Below are positions 38,925 through 48,081 of a stretch of DNA of 62,984 nt, one piece after another. The translations under genes were made by a program, and so were the position numbers. Position 1 is the stretch's first letter, and the number at the start of each line of letters is the position of its first letter. The DNA is from Nitrospirota bacterium (GTDB taxonomy: Bacteria; Nitrospirota; Nitrospiria; Nitrospirales; Nitrospiraceae), in the NCBI GenBank assembly GCA_018971525.1, contig JAGXAR010000019.1, forward strand, positions 1 to 62,984, in the 5' to 3' direction. The notes beneath the pieces are model-generated. The model searched no databases, was not told the origin of the DNA, and worked only from the letters and a program-made list of their open reading frames with translations.

Positions 38925-38957
38925 GTTCCCCTCTCCTCGTGGAAGGCAAGAGGGAAC
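38925..38957 (+). terminator. Hairpin after trpA, possible terminator
   Basis: GTTCCCCTCT and AGAGGGAAC pair as nine base pairs with one bulged C, six bases after the trpA stop. There is no clear T-run afterwards, so it may be a 3'-end stabiliser instead. Confidence 0.4.
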
Positions 38958-39024
38958 GCTACTCGATCTCTGACGAAAGTCAGTCTCTGCAATCGCACTG
39001 AGAAGAATTCAGACGGGGCGGGGA

Positions 39025-39633
39025 CTATCGTTTGGCTTGGGGAGGCATGGACTTAATCATCTCAGCTGCCAGCTCTTTCGCAATATCCTTTAAATTCGGC
39101 CGATAGAACATATAGCTGCTCGACCGTTCATGTCGCGCCTTCCACACGGTAGTGCCTGTGGTGGCATCGACCAGGCGGAGGCTCAGGCCCACTCGCCCGA
39201 CATTATCGCCTTCCTTGCGCATGTATTCCCAGGAGTTCACCCGTACGACTAAGAACGAGTCAACGTTCAGCGCCTTGCCCAGCTTCACAGCGGAGTCCTT
39301 GTCGGACTGACCCGTCATTTCCAGACGCGAGAAGTAGAACACCAGTGCATCGAATGCTTCTTTCGAAGCCTGGAAGATATCCGTCACATTCTCGGGAGAC
39401 ACCACACGCTCGATATTGGCGATCTTGTTCAGCGCGCCGGACAAGACCTCCTGAATATCCTCGCGTGCGCTGTCGTATTGGCTCGCCATCGGAGGCAGCA
39501 CAGCAATGGCTTGAGGCCGGAACATTCTCGCCCCTGGTCCTTCCCACACTTCCTGTAAGCCGCCACAACCGGCGATTAGGAGAGGAAGAAGGCAGAGGGA
39601 GATGGCATGTCGTAAGTGAAGAAGCCTGAGCAT
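39025..39633 (-). CDS. DUF799/GNA1162-like lipoprotein
   Basis: The 202-residue protein has a lipobox (LLIAGCGG, Cys about 23) and a domain starting RPQAIAVLPPMASQYDSARE, with ALNVDSFLVVRVNSWEYM and LRLVDATTGTTVWKARHERS. This is the layout of GNA1162/DUF799-type and related ABC-assembly lipoproteins: I-A-V-L-P at the start and V-D-A-x-T-G-x-x-V-W near the end. It should sit at the outer membrane's inner face. Family placement is moderate. It is the last gene of a minus-strand run that includes the lipoprotein-export genes lolC/E and lolD. Confidence 0.7.
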   Translation of the reverse strand: MLRLLHLRHAISLCLLPLLIAGCGGLQEVWEGPGARMFRPQAIAVLPPMASQYDSAREDIQEVLSGALNKIANIERVVSPENVTDIFQASKEAFDALVFYFSRLEMTGQSDKDSAVKLGKALNVDSFLVVRVNSWEYMRKEGDNVGRVGLSLRLVDATTGTTVWKARHERSSSYMFYRPNLKDIAKELAAEMIKSMPPQAKR

Positions 39634-39648
39634 GGATTCAGTATACCA

Positions 39649-40776
39649 TTAGAACGTCAAAGAGACAGAGCCGGAGGCCAGAACTCCTCGTTCACGAAAA
39701 TCATAGCCTCCTCCAAAATCCATGCGAAATGCAAAGATCCGTAGACCAAACCCTGCAGTCGGAGTGAAGGGAGAGGTGGCATCCTGCATATTCTTCAGGG
39801 CACCGATCCGCAAGGAGAGAAACTCAGACAAAATAGTTTGCTCTGCGCCCAAGCTAAGCACCTGGCTTTTTTGGCCGGGAACCAATGTTTTGTTTGAGGT
39901 CGCATCCACATCCCCGGTCAACGTCAGAGACGAGTAGGGGTTGATGGCAATACCGCCTCGAACTTGTGGATTGAGTTTAAATTTGGTCCCGTCTGGCGCA
40001 TCGAATTCCGGCTGATTCAGGTCTTTCGCCACCACCCCGAACCGTAGCCACGACGAGGGGCGATAGATGGCTCCCACATCGATGCCGAAGGCGGTGGAGA
40101 GCTTGGCCTTGCCGAAGTTGTCCGATAATTTTATGTCGTTGCCATTTATGGTTGCGGTTCCGGTGTACGCAGCTCCCTGTATCAGTTTCCCTGTGATGCC
40201 AAGTGCGAATGTCTTATCGGCGAACGCATAGGCGTATGAGAAGGCTGCCTGCCTAGCCTCAAGACCATGGAAAGCCATTTGTCCATCTATGGTGATGGGG
40301 CCGCCTCCGCCGACCGTGACCGGCCTGGTGAGAAAGGCCCCTGACGTCGCAACATCTGAGACGTTGAACCCCAACGCATGTTCTCCGAGATGACCCTTGA
40401 CATAGAGCCCTGCAGATCCGATTGCAGAGAGAGACGCACCAGGTTGGTTGATACGGTTCGCGAGGTCTTGCGCTCGGCCGATGTTCGCTGGATTATTCTT
40501 ATCAAGATCCTCAATGTCGTTCAGGGTTTTTCTTACGCCGAGACGATCGATTCCTTGCGCGCTGGCCTGAGCTCGGATGTCCACGGTCTGGGTCATGGCC
40601 AGGCCGGCTGGATTCCAATAGGTGGCGAGGGAGTCGGTGGTCACGGCCACTCCGGCACCCCCCATCCCGGCCGCGCGCGGTCCGACGATGGCGAATTCCA
40701 CGGCCATTGCCGGCGTCGCCAGCAGAGACAGAAGGAAACATAGAAGAATCCGAATCGATGTCCGCGTTTGCATCAT
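39649..40776 (-). CDS. TraF-like (PorV/FadL-type) outer-membrane beta-barrel protein
   Basis: The 375-residue protein has a signal peptide (ILLCFLLSLLATPAMA) and begins VEFAIVGPRAAGMGGAGVAV, then DSLATYWNPAGLA, the start shared by FadL-fold barrels and the protein group labelled TraF_2. Alternating beta strands fill the rest, and the chain ends SGSVSLTF with a terminal Phe as required for Bam insertion. The label conjugal transfer TraF is common in databases but no conjugation genes are here. Ligand unknown. It lies between lolD and the DUF799-like gene. Confidence 0.8.
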   Translation of the reverse strand: MMQTRTSIRILLCFLLSLLATPAMAVEFAIVGPRAAGMGGAGVAVTTDSLATYWNPAGLAMTQTVDIRAQASAQGIDRLGVRKTLNDIEDLDKNNPANIGRAQDLANRINQPGASLSAIGSAGLYVKGHLGEHALGFNVSDVATSGAFLTRPVTVGGGGPITIDGQMAFHGLEARQAAFSYAYAFADKTFALGITGKLIQGAAYTGTATINGNDIKLSDNFGKAKLSTAFGIDVGAIYRPSSWLRFGVVAKDLNQPEFDAPDGTKFKLNPQVRGGIAINPYSSLTLTGDVDATSNKTLVPGQKSQVLSLGAEQTILSEFLSLRIGALKNMQDATSPFTPTAGFGLRIFAFRMDFGGGYDFRERGVLASGSVSLTF

Positions 40777-40843
40777 AGCGTCATCCGCACGAAGGCTCGT
40801 GGGTTTTTCCGAGTGTAGTGAACGAACGGGTGCTCGTCAAGAG

Positions 40844-41506
40844 TTAGACGATCTGACCATCCTGCATGTAGACGATCCGGTCTGCCTGGGCCGACAGTTT
40901 ATCGTTATGGGTAACGATCACGAAGGTCGTCCCTCGGGCCTTGTTCAGTTCACGCATCATCGCAAAGAGCGCGTCGCCCGTATGTGTGTCAAGATTTCCA
41001 GTCGGCTCATCTGCCAACACGAGATCAGGCTTCTGCAAGAGGGCCCGTGCGACAGCCACCCGCTGCTGTTCACCGCCTGACAGCTCGCCAGGCTTGTGAT
41101 GCAAGCGACTTCCCAGCCCGACCTCCTGCAACAATGCGATGGCCTCTGGTTCAATATCCACCTGTTGCCGTCGCTGGATCAGAGCCGGCATACAGGCATT
41201 CTCGAGTGCGGTGAACTCCGGCAGGAGGTGATGAAATTGAAAGACAAACCCGACACGTCGATTCCGAAACTCAGCCTGTTCACCCTCCGACATCTGAAAG
41301 AGATCTTGGCTGTCGAAGTGGACCGCCCCTGTCGTGGGACGATCGAGCGTCCCGATAATATGAAGCAGCGTGCTCTTTCCAGCTCCTGAGGCCCCGACAA
41401 TGGCAATCAACTCGCCCCGCTGAATCTGTAGGTTGACACCCTTCAGCACTGTGAGGGTCTGCCCGCCCATCGGGAACGATTTGTACAGATCGGTGACGGT
41501 GATCAT
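40844..41506 (-). CDS. lolD: Lipoprotein-export ABC transporter ATP-binding protein LolD
   Basis: The 220-residue ATPase has Walker A VGASGAGKSTLLHIIG (about 37-52), the Q-loop FVFQFHHLLPEFTALEN typical of the MacB/LolD group, signature LSGGEQQRVAVARAL, Walker B LVLADEPTGNLD and the switch His in VTHNDKLS. With the permease it extracts mature lipoproteins from the inner membrane. The ATG at 41506 (MITVTDLYKSF) is chosen; an upstream extension would overlap the permease gene. It is 46 bases after the permease stop. Confidence 0.92.
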   Translation of the reverse strand: MITVTDLYKSFPMGGQTLTVLKGVNLQIQRGELIAIVGASGAGKSTLLHIIGTLDRPTTGAVHFDSQDLFQMSEGEQAEFRNRRVGFVFQFHHLLPEFTALENACMPALIQRRQQVDIEPEAIALLQEVGLGSRLHHKPGELSGGEQQRVAVARALLQKPDLVLADEPTGNLDTHTGDALFAMMRELNKARGTTFVIVTHNDKLSAQADRIVYMQDGQIV

Positions 41507-41552
41507 GCCGGAACTCCGGAATGAATGGGAAAGGGTGGTGGGGCCGGCATGA

Positions 41553-42833
41553 TCATTCGTAGCGCAGGGCGGCCACCGGTTCGAGCTTGGCTGCCTGGAG
41601 TGAGGGGTAGACCGTGGCGGCAAAGCTGATCACAATTGCGGAACCTGCCACAAGGAGGACATCCATCGCTTGCACATGGACGGGGATCCGCGAGATGTAA
41701 TAGACCGTGGGATCGAAGGTCCAAAATGTCTGGATCAACCAGAGAAACGCGTAACCGAGCGGAATGCCGATGGCTGTCCCGGACAGGCCGATGATCAACC
41801 CGTTCAGCATGAAAATGCGACGAATGCTTGGGCGCGTCGCCCCCATGGCCTTGAGGATCGCAATCTCTTTTTGCTTCTCTGTGACGATCATGGTGAGCGT
41901 GCTCACGATATTGAAGGAGGCTACGATCGTGATCAGCACCAACAGCAGGAACATCATCGTCTTCTCGAGCTTGAGCGCCGAGAAAAGATTACGGTTCATC
42001 TGCATCCAGTCGCGCGCCCCATAGGCGAAGCCGAGCGACTGCTCCACGGCACGGGCAGTCTCCGCTGCGTGGAAGACGTCCGTGACTTTGATTTCAATGC
42101 CCGTCACGGTCTGTCCCATGTTGAAAAACTTCTGCGCCTCAGCCAGATCGATATAGGCCAGCGACGAATCGTACTCGTACATGCCGGATTGAAACAGGGC
42201 GACTACCGCGAAGGTCCTGATCTTCGGCACCATGCCGATGGCGCTGATTGGACCAGCAGGGGGGGACACTACATTGATCGTATCGCCCACAAAGGCGCCG
42301 AGTCGCACCGCCAATTCCTTGCCCAGGATGATACCGGGTTTTTCTGTCTCGACTGCCTGGCCGGTCGGGTCATCCGCAGGCGGCTGCTTCACCTTGACCG
42401 GTCGGCTGAGGTCGGCCAACTGTCCAGCTGAAAGGTTCTTGGCCAGTTCGGTCACCATGCCCTCTCGTTGCGGATCGATGCCGCGGATCACGATGCCCTG
42501 CACTCCGGTTTGGGTCGTAAGCAGGACTTGCTTGAGCACAAAGGGGGTTGCTGCCACGACACCCGGCACGGTTTCGACTTGCTTGGTGACGGGATCGTAA
42601 TCGCTCATCCCATCCTTCATTCGATCCTGCACAATGATATGGGCCGTTGTGCCAAGAATCTTGGCCTGAATGTCCTCTTTGAAGCCGGTCATGATGCCGA
42701 CCGTCCCGATCAGGGCGGCCACACCGAGTGTGATCCCGGCTATGGAGACCACGGTGTTCAAAGAAATCGTCCGATTCCGGCGCTTCGCGCGCAGATACCG
42801 CAACCCGACAAAGATTTCGTAGGGAAGGGCCAC
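41553..42833 (-). CDS. lolC: LolC/LolE-type lipoprotein-releasing permease
   Basis: The 426-residue protein has an N-terminal helix (FVGLRYLRAKRRNRTISLN, then VVSIAGITLGVAALIGTVGI), a periplasmic MacB-core-like domain of about 230 residues, and three C-terminal helices (FLLLVLITIVASFNIVSTLT, MLNGLIIGLSGTAIGIPLGY, VLLVAGSAIVISFAATVYPS). This is the LolC/E pattern rather than MacB, which carries its own ATPase. There is only one permease gene, so it may work as a homodimer (a LolF-like arrangement). It starts two bases past the lysS stop. Confidence 0.9.
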   Translation of the reverse strand: MALPYEIFVGLRYLRAKRRNRTISLNTVVSIAGITLGVAALIGTVGIMTGFKEDIQAKILGTTAHIIVQDRMKDGMSDYDPVTKQVETVPGVVAATPFVLKQVLLTTQTGVQGIVIRGIDPQREGMVTELAKNLSAGQLADLSRPVKVKQPPADDPTGQAVETEKPGIILGKELAVRLGAFVGDTINVVSPPAGPISAIGMVPKIRTFAVVALFQSGMYEYDSSLAYIDLAEAQKFFNMGQTVTGIEIKVTDVFHAAETARAVEQSLGFAYGARDWMQMNRNLFSALKLEKTMMFLLLVLITIVASFNIVSTLTMIVTEKQKEIAILKAMGATRPSIRRIFMLNGLIIGLSGTAIGIPLGYAFLWLIQTFWTFDPTVYYISRIPVHVQAMDVLLVAGSAIVISFAATVYPSLQAAKLEPVAALRYE

Positions 42834-42835
42834 CG

Positions 42836-44320
42836 TTATTTCTCGGGCCTCAGTTGGGGAAAGAGGACCACGTCGCGGATCGAACCTTGGTTGGTAAAGA
42901 GCATGATCAGCCTGTCGATGCCGATACCTTCGCCCGCGGTCGGGGGCATGCCGTACTCCAAGGCTCGCAGGAAGTCTTCATCGACCAGATGGGCCTCTTC
43001 GTCCCCCGCCGCCCGCTGCGCCGCCTGCCCTTCGAACCGCGCCCTTTGATCCAGTGGATCGTTCAACTCTGAAAAGGCGTTCGCAATTTCTCGGCCGGCA
43101 ATGTAGAGCTCGAAGCGATCGGTCAACGCCGGGTTCGAATCTTTGCGCCGTGCGAGGGGGGAGATTTCAATCGGGTAGTCGGTGATGAACGTCGGCTGCT
43201 GCAGATTGGGCTCCACCGTTTCCTCGAAGATTTCGTTCACGATATTGAAGAGCGGCCATTTAGGATCGACCGCGATGCCCAGCTTGTTGGCCGCCGCAAT
43301 CGCTTTGTCCTGATCCTCAAGGACGGAAGGATCGAGGTTGTTCATCTCCAGAATCGCCTGATGATAGGACCACCGGCGCCAGGGAGGCGTGAGCGTGATC
43401 TCCTTGCCCTGATAGTCGATGACCGTCTTGCCGAGGACCTGCTGGGCCAAGGAGGAGACAAGTTCTTCCGTGAGGATGATCAAGTCCTGATAGTCGGCAT
43501 AGGAGACGTAGAACTCCAGCATCGTGAATTCCGGATTGTGAATCGTCGAGATACCTTCGTTCCGGAAGTTCCGATTGATTTCAAACACACGGGGAAAGCC
43601 TCCCACGATCAATCGTTTCAAATAGAGTTCCGGCGCGATGCGAAGAAAGAGATCGACGCCGAGCGCGTTATGGTGCGTGACGAAGGGCTTCGCCGCCGCG
43701 CCCCCGGGAATCGGATGCATCATCGGCGTTTCGACTTCAAGGAAGCCTCGTTCGACCAAGAAGGCGCGAATGCCGGCGATGATTCTACTGCGTGTGGCAA
43801 AGATGCCATGGACCTCAGGATTGGCGATCAAGTCGACATAGCGCTGTCGATAGCGGGTCTCCACATCCGTCAACCCGTGCCACTTTTCCGGAAGCGGTCT
43901 GAGGGCTTTGCTCAAGAAGGTCAGCTGTGTGACTTCGACGGTGAATTCATTCGTCTTTGTGCGAAAAAGGGTGCCGGTTACGCCGATCCAATCGCCCAGA
44001 TCGAGCTGCTCGGCGACCTGATAGGCCTGCTCCGAGAGATGATCTTTCTTGAGATAGATTTGCAGCCGGTCGGATCCGTCTTGCAGCACCGCGAAGCCTG
44101 CCTTGCCGAAGCGCCGCAGAGCGACGATGCGTCCCGCGAAGGTACAGGAGATCTTCTCTTCTTCCAGTACCTCTTTGGTTTTCTCGGAATGGAGTTTGAT
44201 CAGTTGGCCCGCACGGTCCTTCACTTCGAATCGCGTGCCGTAGGGCGCCACGCCTGCTTCACGCAGGACGTCGAGTTTCTTGATGCGTTGCTGCTGTTGT
44301 TCGTTCAGTTCGTCCATCAT
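42836..44320 (-). CDS. lysS: Lysyl-tRNA synthetase, class II
   Basis: The 494-residue enzyme has the OB-fold anticodon domain (AGRIVALRRFGKAGFAVLQD) and the class II core: motif 1 around GFLEVETPMMHPIPGGA, motif 2 FEINRNFRNEGISTIHNPEF, and motif 3 GMPPTAGEGIGIDRLIMLFT. All lysine-specific features are present. The first of two adjacent ATGs (44320) is used. It follows prfB by 28 bases and precedes the Lol permease by two, so it belongs to the lnt-prfB-lysS-lol run. Confidence 0.97.
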   Translation of the reverse strand: MMDELNEQQQQRIKKLDVLREAGVAPYGTRFEVKDRAGQLIKLHSEKTKEVLEEEKISCTFAGRIVALRRFGKAGFAVLQDGSDRLQIYLKKDHLSEQAYQVAEQLDLGDWIGVTGTLFRTKTNEFTVEVTQLTFLSKALRPLPEKWHGLTDVETRYRQRYVDLIANPEVHGIFATRSRIIAGIRAFLVERGFLEVETPMMHPIPGGAAAKPFVTHHNALGVDLFLRIAPELYLKRLIVGGFPRVFEINRNFRNEGISTIHNPEFTMLEFYVSYADYQDLIILTEELVSSLAQQVLGKTVIDYQGKEITLTPPWRRWSYHQAILEMNNLDPSVLEDQDKAIAAANKLGIAVDPKWPLFNIVNEIFEETVEPNLQQPTFITDYPIEISPLARRKDSNPALTDRFELYIAGREIANAFSELNDPLDQRARFEGQAAQRAAGDEEAHLVDEDFLRALEYGMPPTAGEGIGIDRLIMLFTNQGSIRDVVLFPQLRPEK

Positions 44321-44348
44321 GTGTGCCTTTGCCGATTTATTTCTTCGG

Positions 44349-45498
44349 TCAGCTATCGAACTCGTCCGTTCCAGGCTGTTGATAGCTGAGAGCTGTTTTC
44401 CCGAGTTGTTTCATTTTTAGATAGGCCTCGATGAACCCGTCCAGATCTCCGTCCATGACGGCGGCTACCTGGCCCACTTCGTAGCCGGTCCTGTGATCTT
44501 TTACCATTTGATAGGGCTGGAATACATACGAACGGATTTGGCTACCCCAGGAAATGTCCTTCTTTTCTCCGACGATCGCATTGAACTCCGCCTCTTTCTT
44601 TTTCAGCTCCAGTTCGTAGAGGCGCGCCTTCAAGACCTTCATCGCGCCATTGCGATTCTGGAGTTGTGACCGTTCGTTCTGACATTGCACCACGATCCCT
44701 GTCGGCAGGTGCGTCATGCGGATGGCCGTCTCGACCTTATTCACGTTCTGGCCCCCGGCGCCGCCGGCCCGAAAGGTATCGATCCTGAGGTCTTTGTCCT
44801 CGATCACCAGGTCGATATCTTCGTCCACCTCTGGATAGACGAATACCGAGGCAAAAGAGGTATGCCGCCGCTTGTTCGCATCGAAGGGTGAAATGCGCAC
44901 CAGCCGGTGCACGCCTGCCTCGGCTTTGAGATAGCCATAGGCATAGGGTCCGGTCATGGACAGCGTGACACTCTTTACTCCCGCTTCTTCTCCAGGGAGC
45001 AGATCCAGCGTTTCGACCTTGAATTTCTTACTCTCGGCCCAACGGACATACATGCGGAGCAGCATCGCCGCCCAGTCCTGCGACTCCGTCCCGCCGGCGC
45101 CCGGATGGATCGACACAATCGCATTGTTGGGGTCCAATTCGCCGGAGAGGAGAAGCTCAAGCCGTAGGGCGGCGAGCTTCGGCTCAAATTGATCCAGTTC
45201 AGCCGTCAATTCTTTCACGAGTCCGGCGTCGCTGCTTTCTTCCGCCAGCTCCAGCAACGCGCCGAGATCGTTCATCTTCCCGTCGATATCGCGCCACTGC
45301 TGCAGCTCGCGCTCGATCGTGGACTTCTTCCTGCTGATCTTGGCCGCTTTTTGAGCCTGGCTCCAAAAATCAGGGTGCGATGTCTGTTCTTCCAGATGTG
45401 CCAACTCGGTCGTCATGCGAGCAAAGTCAAAGATGCCCCCGTAGTTCCGCTACTTGTTCCGCGACGGCCCGAAGGCGAATCCGTACTTCATCCAACAT
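44349..45498 (-). CDS. prfB: Peptide chain release factor 2 with programmed +1 frameshift
   Basis: The gene is complement(join(44349..45428,45430..45498)), giving 382 residues. The start ATG at 45498 opens [20 protein letters not shown] plus GHL, then CTT TGA C (45432-45426), the classic RF2 site. A GGGGG run lies three bases upstream as the internal Shine-Dalgarno element. After +1 shift it continues [15 protein letters not shown]. The rest has the stop-codon-recognition SPF tripeptide ([12 protein letters not shown]) and the catalytic GGQ in [17 protein letters not shown]2 reads UGA and UAA. The site autoregulates synthesis, because low RF2 favours shifting. A conceptual gene starting at 45416 would lose 31 residues. 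Confidence 0.96.
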
Positions 45499-45515
45499 GG
45501 AACGATCCTTTCACA

Positions 45516-47150
45516 TTAAATCGGTGTTGCAGCCACTGGGTCGGGTTCAGGCCCCTTGGTGCGGAAATAGCCGAACAGGCACAAAAGCGCGCAGATTATA
45601 ACACAGCCGTAGGCAAACACATCGCCATGCTGGCTGTAAAACGTATGCGGGCGCCAGACCTGCATCGTAGACTGCACGGCCTGCTCCGTGAAGATCGACG
45701 TCGCTTCGACGATGCGTCCGAACGGATCGATGAAGCCGGAAATTCCGGTGTTGGCTGCGCGGGCAAAGGCCAAATGATTCTCGACCGAACGAAACACCAC
45801 CATCGCAAAATGCTGAGAAGGCGCAGACGAGGGACCAAACCAGGCATCATTCGTCACGGTCACCAAGAACTCCGCCCCATTCGCGGCGAATTGGCGCACC
45901 AGGTTCGGGAAGATCACTTCGTAGCAGATCGCCACGCCGAAATTCACCGGTCGCGGCGTCGCCCCTGTCATGCCTGCAGCCGCAGACCGGGGCTTCGGGG
46001 TCAACGTCAGGATCGTCGGACCAGGCCCCGCTTCGAAATCGCCGATCCCTTCCACCAATTTATCAAGAAACATGAGGAGCGAGGATTTCAGCGGAATATA
46101 TTCTCCGAAAGGCACCAGATGATGTTTGTCGTAGCGCCCCAGCAGCTGGCCGTCGGGAGAGAGGAGGTATGCACTGTTCAACAGATATGGCCGCCGATCC
46201 GGATAGAAACGCAGGGCTGGGCTTCCAAACAAGATCGGCGCCTGGGCTCGATTTGCCAGCGCGATGAGTTGCAGCTGATAGACCGGCTCACGCTCAAAGA
46301 CGAACGGTGTCGCCGCTTCCGGCCAGATCACCAAATCGATGGCATGGCCGAGCTGTTCTGTCAGCCGGTCAAAACGTGCGAGGGTCTCTTCTCGATAGGC
46401 CGTATCCCACTTCACCGCCTGATCGACGTTCGGCTGCACGACCCCCACGTTGATGGACGAGCGGGGAACACCGGAGAAGGGCGCTCCGGATAACGTCCCA
46501 AGACCATATTCCCACGAGAGCGTCACCAGCAATGCCGTCATCATCACGAGTTCCCAGGGGAGCTTCGCCGGACGGAACCCTCGGCACAGCGGCATCAGCC
46601 ACGACAGCAATTCAGCCAGAGCGACATTCACCAGCACAATAAGAAACGAAACCCCGTACACCCCCATGTGATCCGCAATCTGGATCACCTCGATCTGGCG
46701 ATATTGCGAATAGCCGAGGAGTCCCCAGGGCAATCCGCTCAGAAAATACGTCCGGATCAGTTCCAGGGTCACCCACAAGCAGGGAACCGCAAAAAGACCG
46801 TAGCGAGGAATCAGGGACCGAAACCAGACGGCCCCGGCAGAATAGAGGCCGACATAGAGGCCGAGATAGGCCGTGAGCAGTAACATGATGCCGTAGCTGA
46901 TCACCATCGGGACCTTGCCGTAGGTGTTCATGGCGGTCACCACCCAGGCCATCATGCCGGTGAAGGCAATCGTGCCGGATAGCCAGCCGATCCAAAAGGC
47001 CTGCGTCTTGGTCTTGCCGTCCAACGCCCAATGCAACGGCACGAGGGCAATCCATGCCAGCAGACCGAGGTCATAATTCGGGAAGCTCAGTGGGAGAAAG
47101 AGCCCGCTCGCGCCAGCAAGGACGAGCGAACGCGCGAGGGAATGGGTCAT
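45516..47150 (-). CDS. lnt: Apolipoprotein N-acyltransferase Lnt
   Basis: The 544-residue inner-membrane enzyme adds the third acyl chain to lipoproteins. About six N-terminal helices are followed by a nitrilase-like periplasmic domain with the Glu-Lys-Cys triad: Glu in LVIWPEAATPF, Lys in GRYDKHHLVPFGEY and Cys in GVAICYEVIFPN. A last helix (VFAYGCVIICALLCLFGYF) follows. The ATG at 47150 (MTHSLARSLVLAG) is used; the frame is open 36 bases further. It begins the minus-strand run that includes prfB, lysS and the Lol exporter, matching its role in lipoprotein maturation. Confidence 0.94.
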   Translation of the reverse strand: MTHSLARSLVLAGASGLFLPLSFPNYDLGLLAWIALVPLHWALDGKTKTQAFWIGWLSGTIAFTGMMAWVVTAMNTYGKVPMVISYGIMLLLTAYLGLYVGLYSAGAVWFRSLIPRYGLFAVPCLWVTLELIRTYFLSGLPWGLLGYSQYRQIEVIQIADHMGVYGVSFLIVLVNVALAELLSWLMPLCRGFRPAKLPWELVMMTALLVTLSWEYGLGTLSGAPFSGVPRSSINVGVVQPNVDQAVKWDTAYREETLARFDRLTEQLGHAIDLVIWPEAATPFVFEREPVYQLQLIALANRAQAPILFGSPALRFYPDRRPYLLNSAYLLSPDGQLLGRYDKHHLVPFGEYIPLKSSLLMFLDKLVEGIGDFEAGPGPTILTLTPKPRSAAAGMTGATPRPVNFGVAICYEVIFPNLVRQFAANGAEFLVTVTNDAWFGPSSAPSQHFAMVVFRSVENHLAFARAANTGISGFIDPFGRIVEATSIFTEQAVQSTMQVWRPHTFYSQHGDVFAYGCVIICALLCLFGYFRTKGPEPDPVAATPI

Positions 47151-47248
47151 GAGCCGCACCTTAGCGAAAGCCGGAGAGGGATGCAACTTCCGGTTTGGTG
47201 AGGATCTGCTTGCTCATACACCGTCATGGCGAGGAGAGAGATTTTGAG

Positions 47249-47277
47249 TTGACGGACACCCCTTGACCACCTATAAG
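47249..47277 (+). promoter_or_regulatory. Candidate sigma70 promoter for pal
   Basis: TTGACG (47249-47254), 17 bases, TATAAG (47272-47277) is a near-consensus promoter about 130 bases before the pal start. Confidence 0.6.
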
Positions 47278-47408
47278 TAGGGGCGAAAATCTGGCGTTCG
47301 TACATGCGTGAAGAGAAGAGATGGAGCGGACCAAGGTGATCGAGCCGGACGATCATGCCATGACGAAGCCGCTCGACCAAAGATCACGACAAATCAGGAG
47401 GCCATGCC

Positions 47409-48017
47409 ATGGATCGAAGAGTCATCAGCCTATGTCTGAGTGTGAGCCTCATGCTCCTGTTTGCTGGCTGCGCTAGTAAGAAAGGTGCTTCCTCATCCGG
47501 GGATCAGGCCTCACAATCTGCTCAGACCAAGAGCGAGGTGATCAAACCGGACGCGATCGCGGCCGTGCCGATGGAACGCTCCTTTGATCGACCGTCGGGA
47601 AGCGCCACTACGCCATCCGGCAGGGCACCAGCAGACCTCTCGCCCGGCACAGAGGCCGGTTCACTCACCGGCACCGCGTCAGGCGGCAGTGCTCTGGGTG
47701 ACGCCTTCTTCGATTTCGACCGATTCCAGATCAGGACGGATGCCATGCCGATATTGGACGCCAATGCCCGATGGCTCCGTGCCAATGCAAACAAGACTGC
47801 GTTGATAGAAGGCCATTGCGACGAGCGCGGCACCTTAGCCTACAATCTCGTCCTGGGCGAGAAGCGGGCGCGCGCCGCCAAGACGTATCTCCAGGACCTG
47901 GGTGTCCCAGCCTCGCAGCTCCAGATCACAAGCTATGGAGAAACGAGGCCCTTCTGCAAGCAGCAGAACGAAGACTGTTATCAACAGAATCGGCGGGCAC
48001 ATTTCGTTACCAAATAA
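47409..48017 (+). CDS. pal: Peptidoglycan-associated lipoprotein Pal
   Basis: The 202-residue lipoprotein (lipobox LLFAGCAS, Cys about 21) has a low-complexity linker and a C-terminal OmpA-like domain: FFDFDRFQIRTDAMPILDAN, IEGHCDERGTLAYNLVLGEK with the peptidoglycan-binding DERG, RARAAKTYLQDLGV, ITSYGETRPFC. It binds peptidoglycan and works with the Tol complex. No tolA or tolB is adjacent here. Two extra Cys near the end (CKQQNEDC) are a common Pal feature. A near-consensus promoter precedes it. Confidence 0.93.
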   Translation: MDRRVISLCLSVSLMLLFAGCASKKGASSSGDQASQSAQTKSEVIKPDAIAAVPMERSFDRPSGSATTPSGRAPADLSPGTEAGSLTGTASGGSALGDAFFDFDRFQIRTDAMPILDANARWLRANANKTALIEGHCDERGTLAYNLVLGEKRARAAKTYLQDLGVPASQLQITSYGETRPFCKQQNEDCYQQNRRAHFVTK

Positions 48018-48081
48018 ACGTCGACTCGGTCGGAAGATCTCGTCACAGGTATCAGGCCATCACATCACGAGGGAGGGATCT

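Noticed and set aside
39649-40776. Conjugation function suggested by the TraF-like name
   Set aside because: No relaxase, pilus or mating-pair genes are near; the barrel fold is shared with FadL/PorV proteins.
44349-45416. prfB starting at 45416 as a complete gene
   Set aside because: This start omits the 23 codons before the CTT-TGA-C frameshift site and eight codons after it, which belong to RF2.
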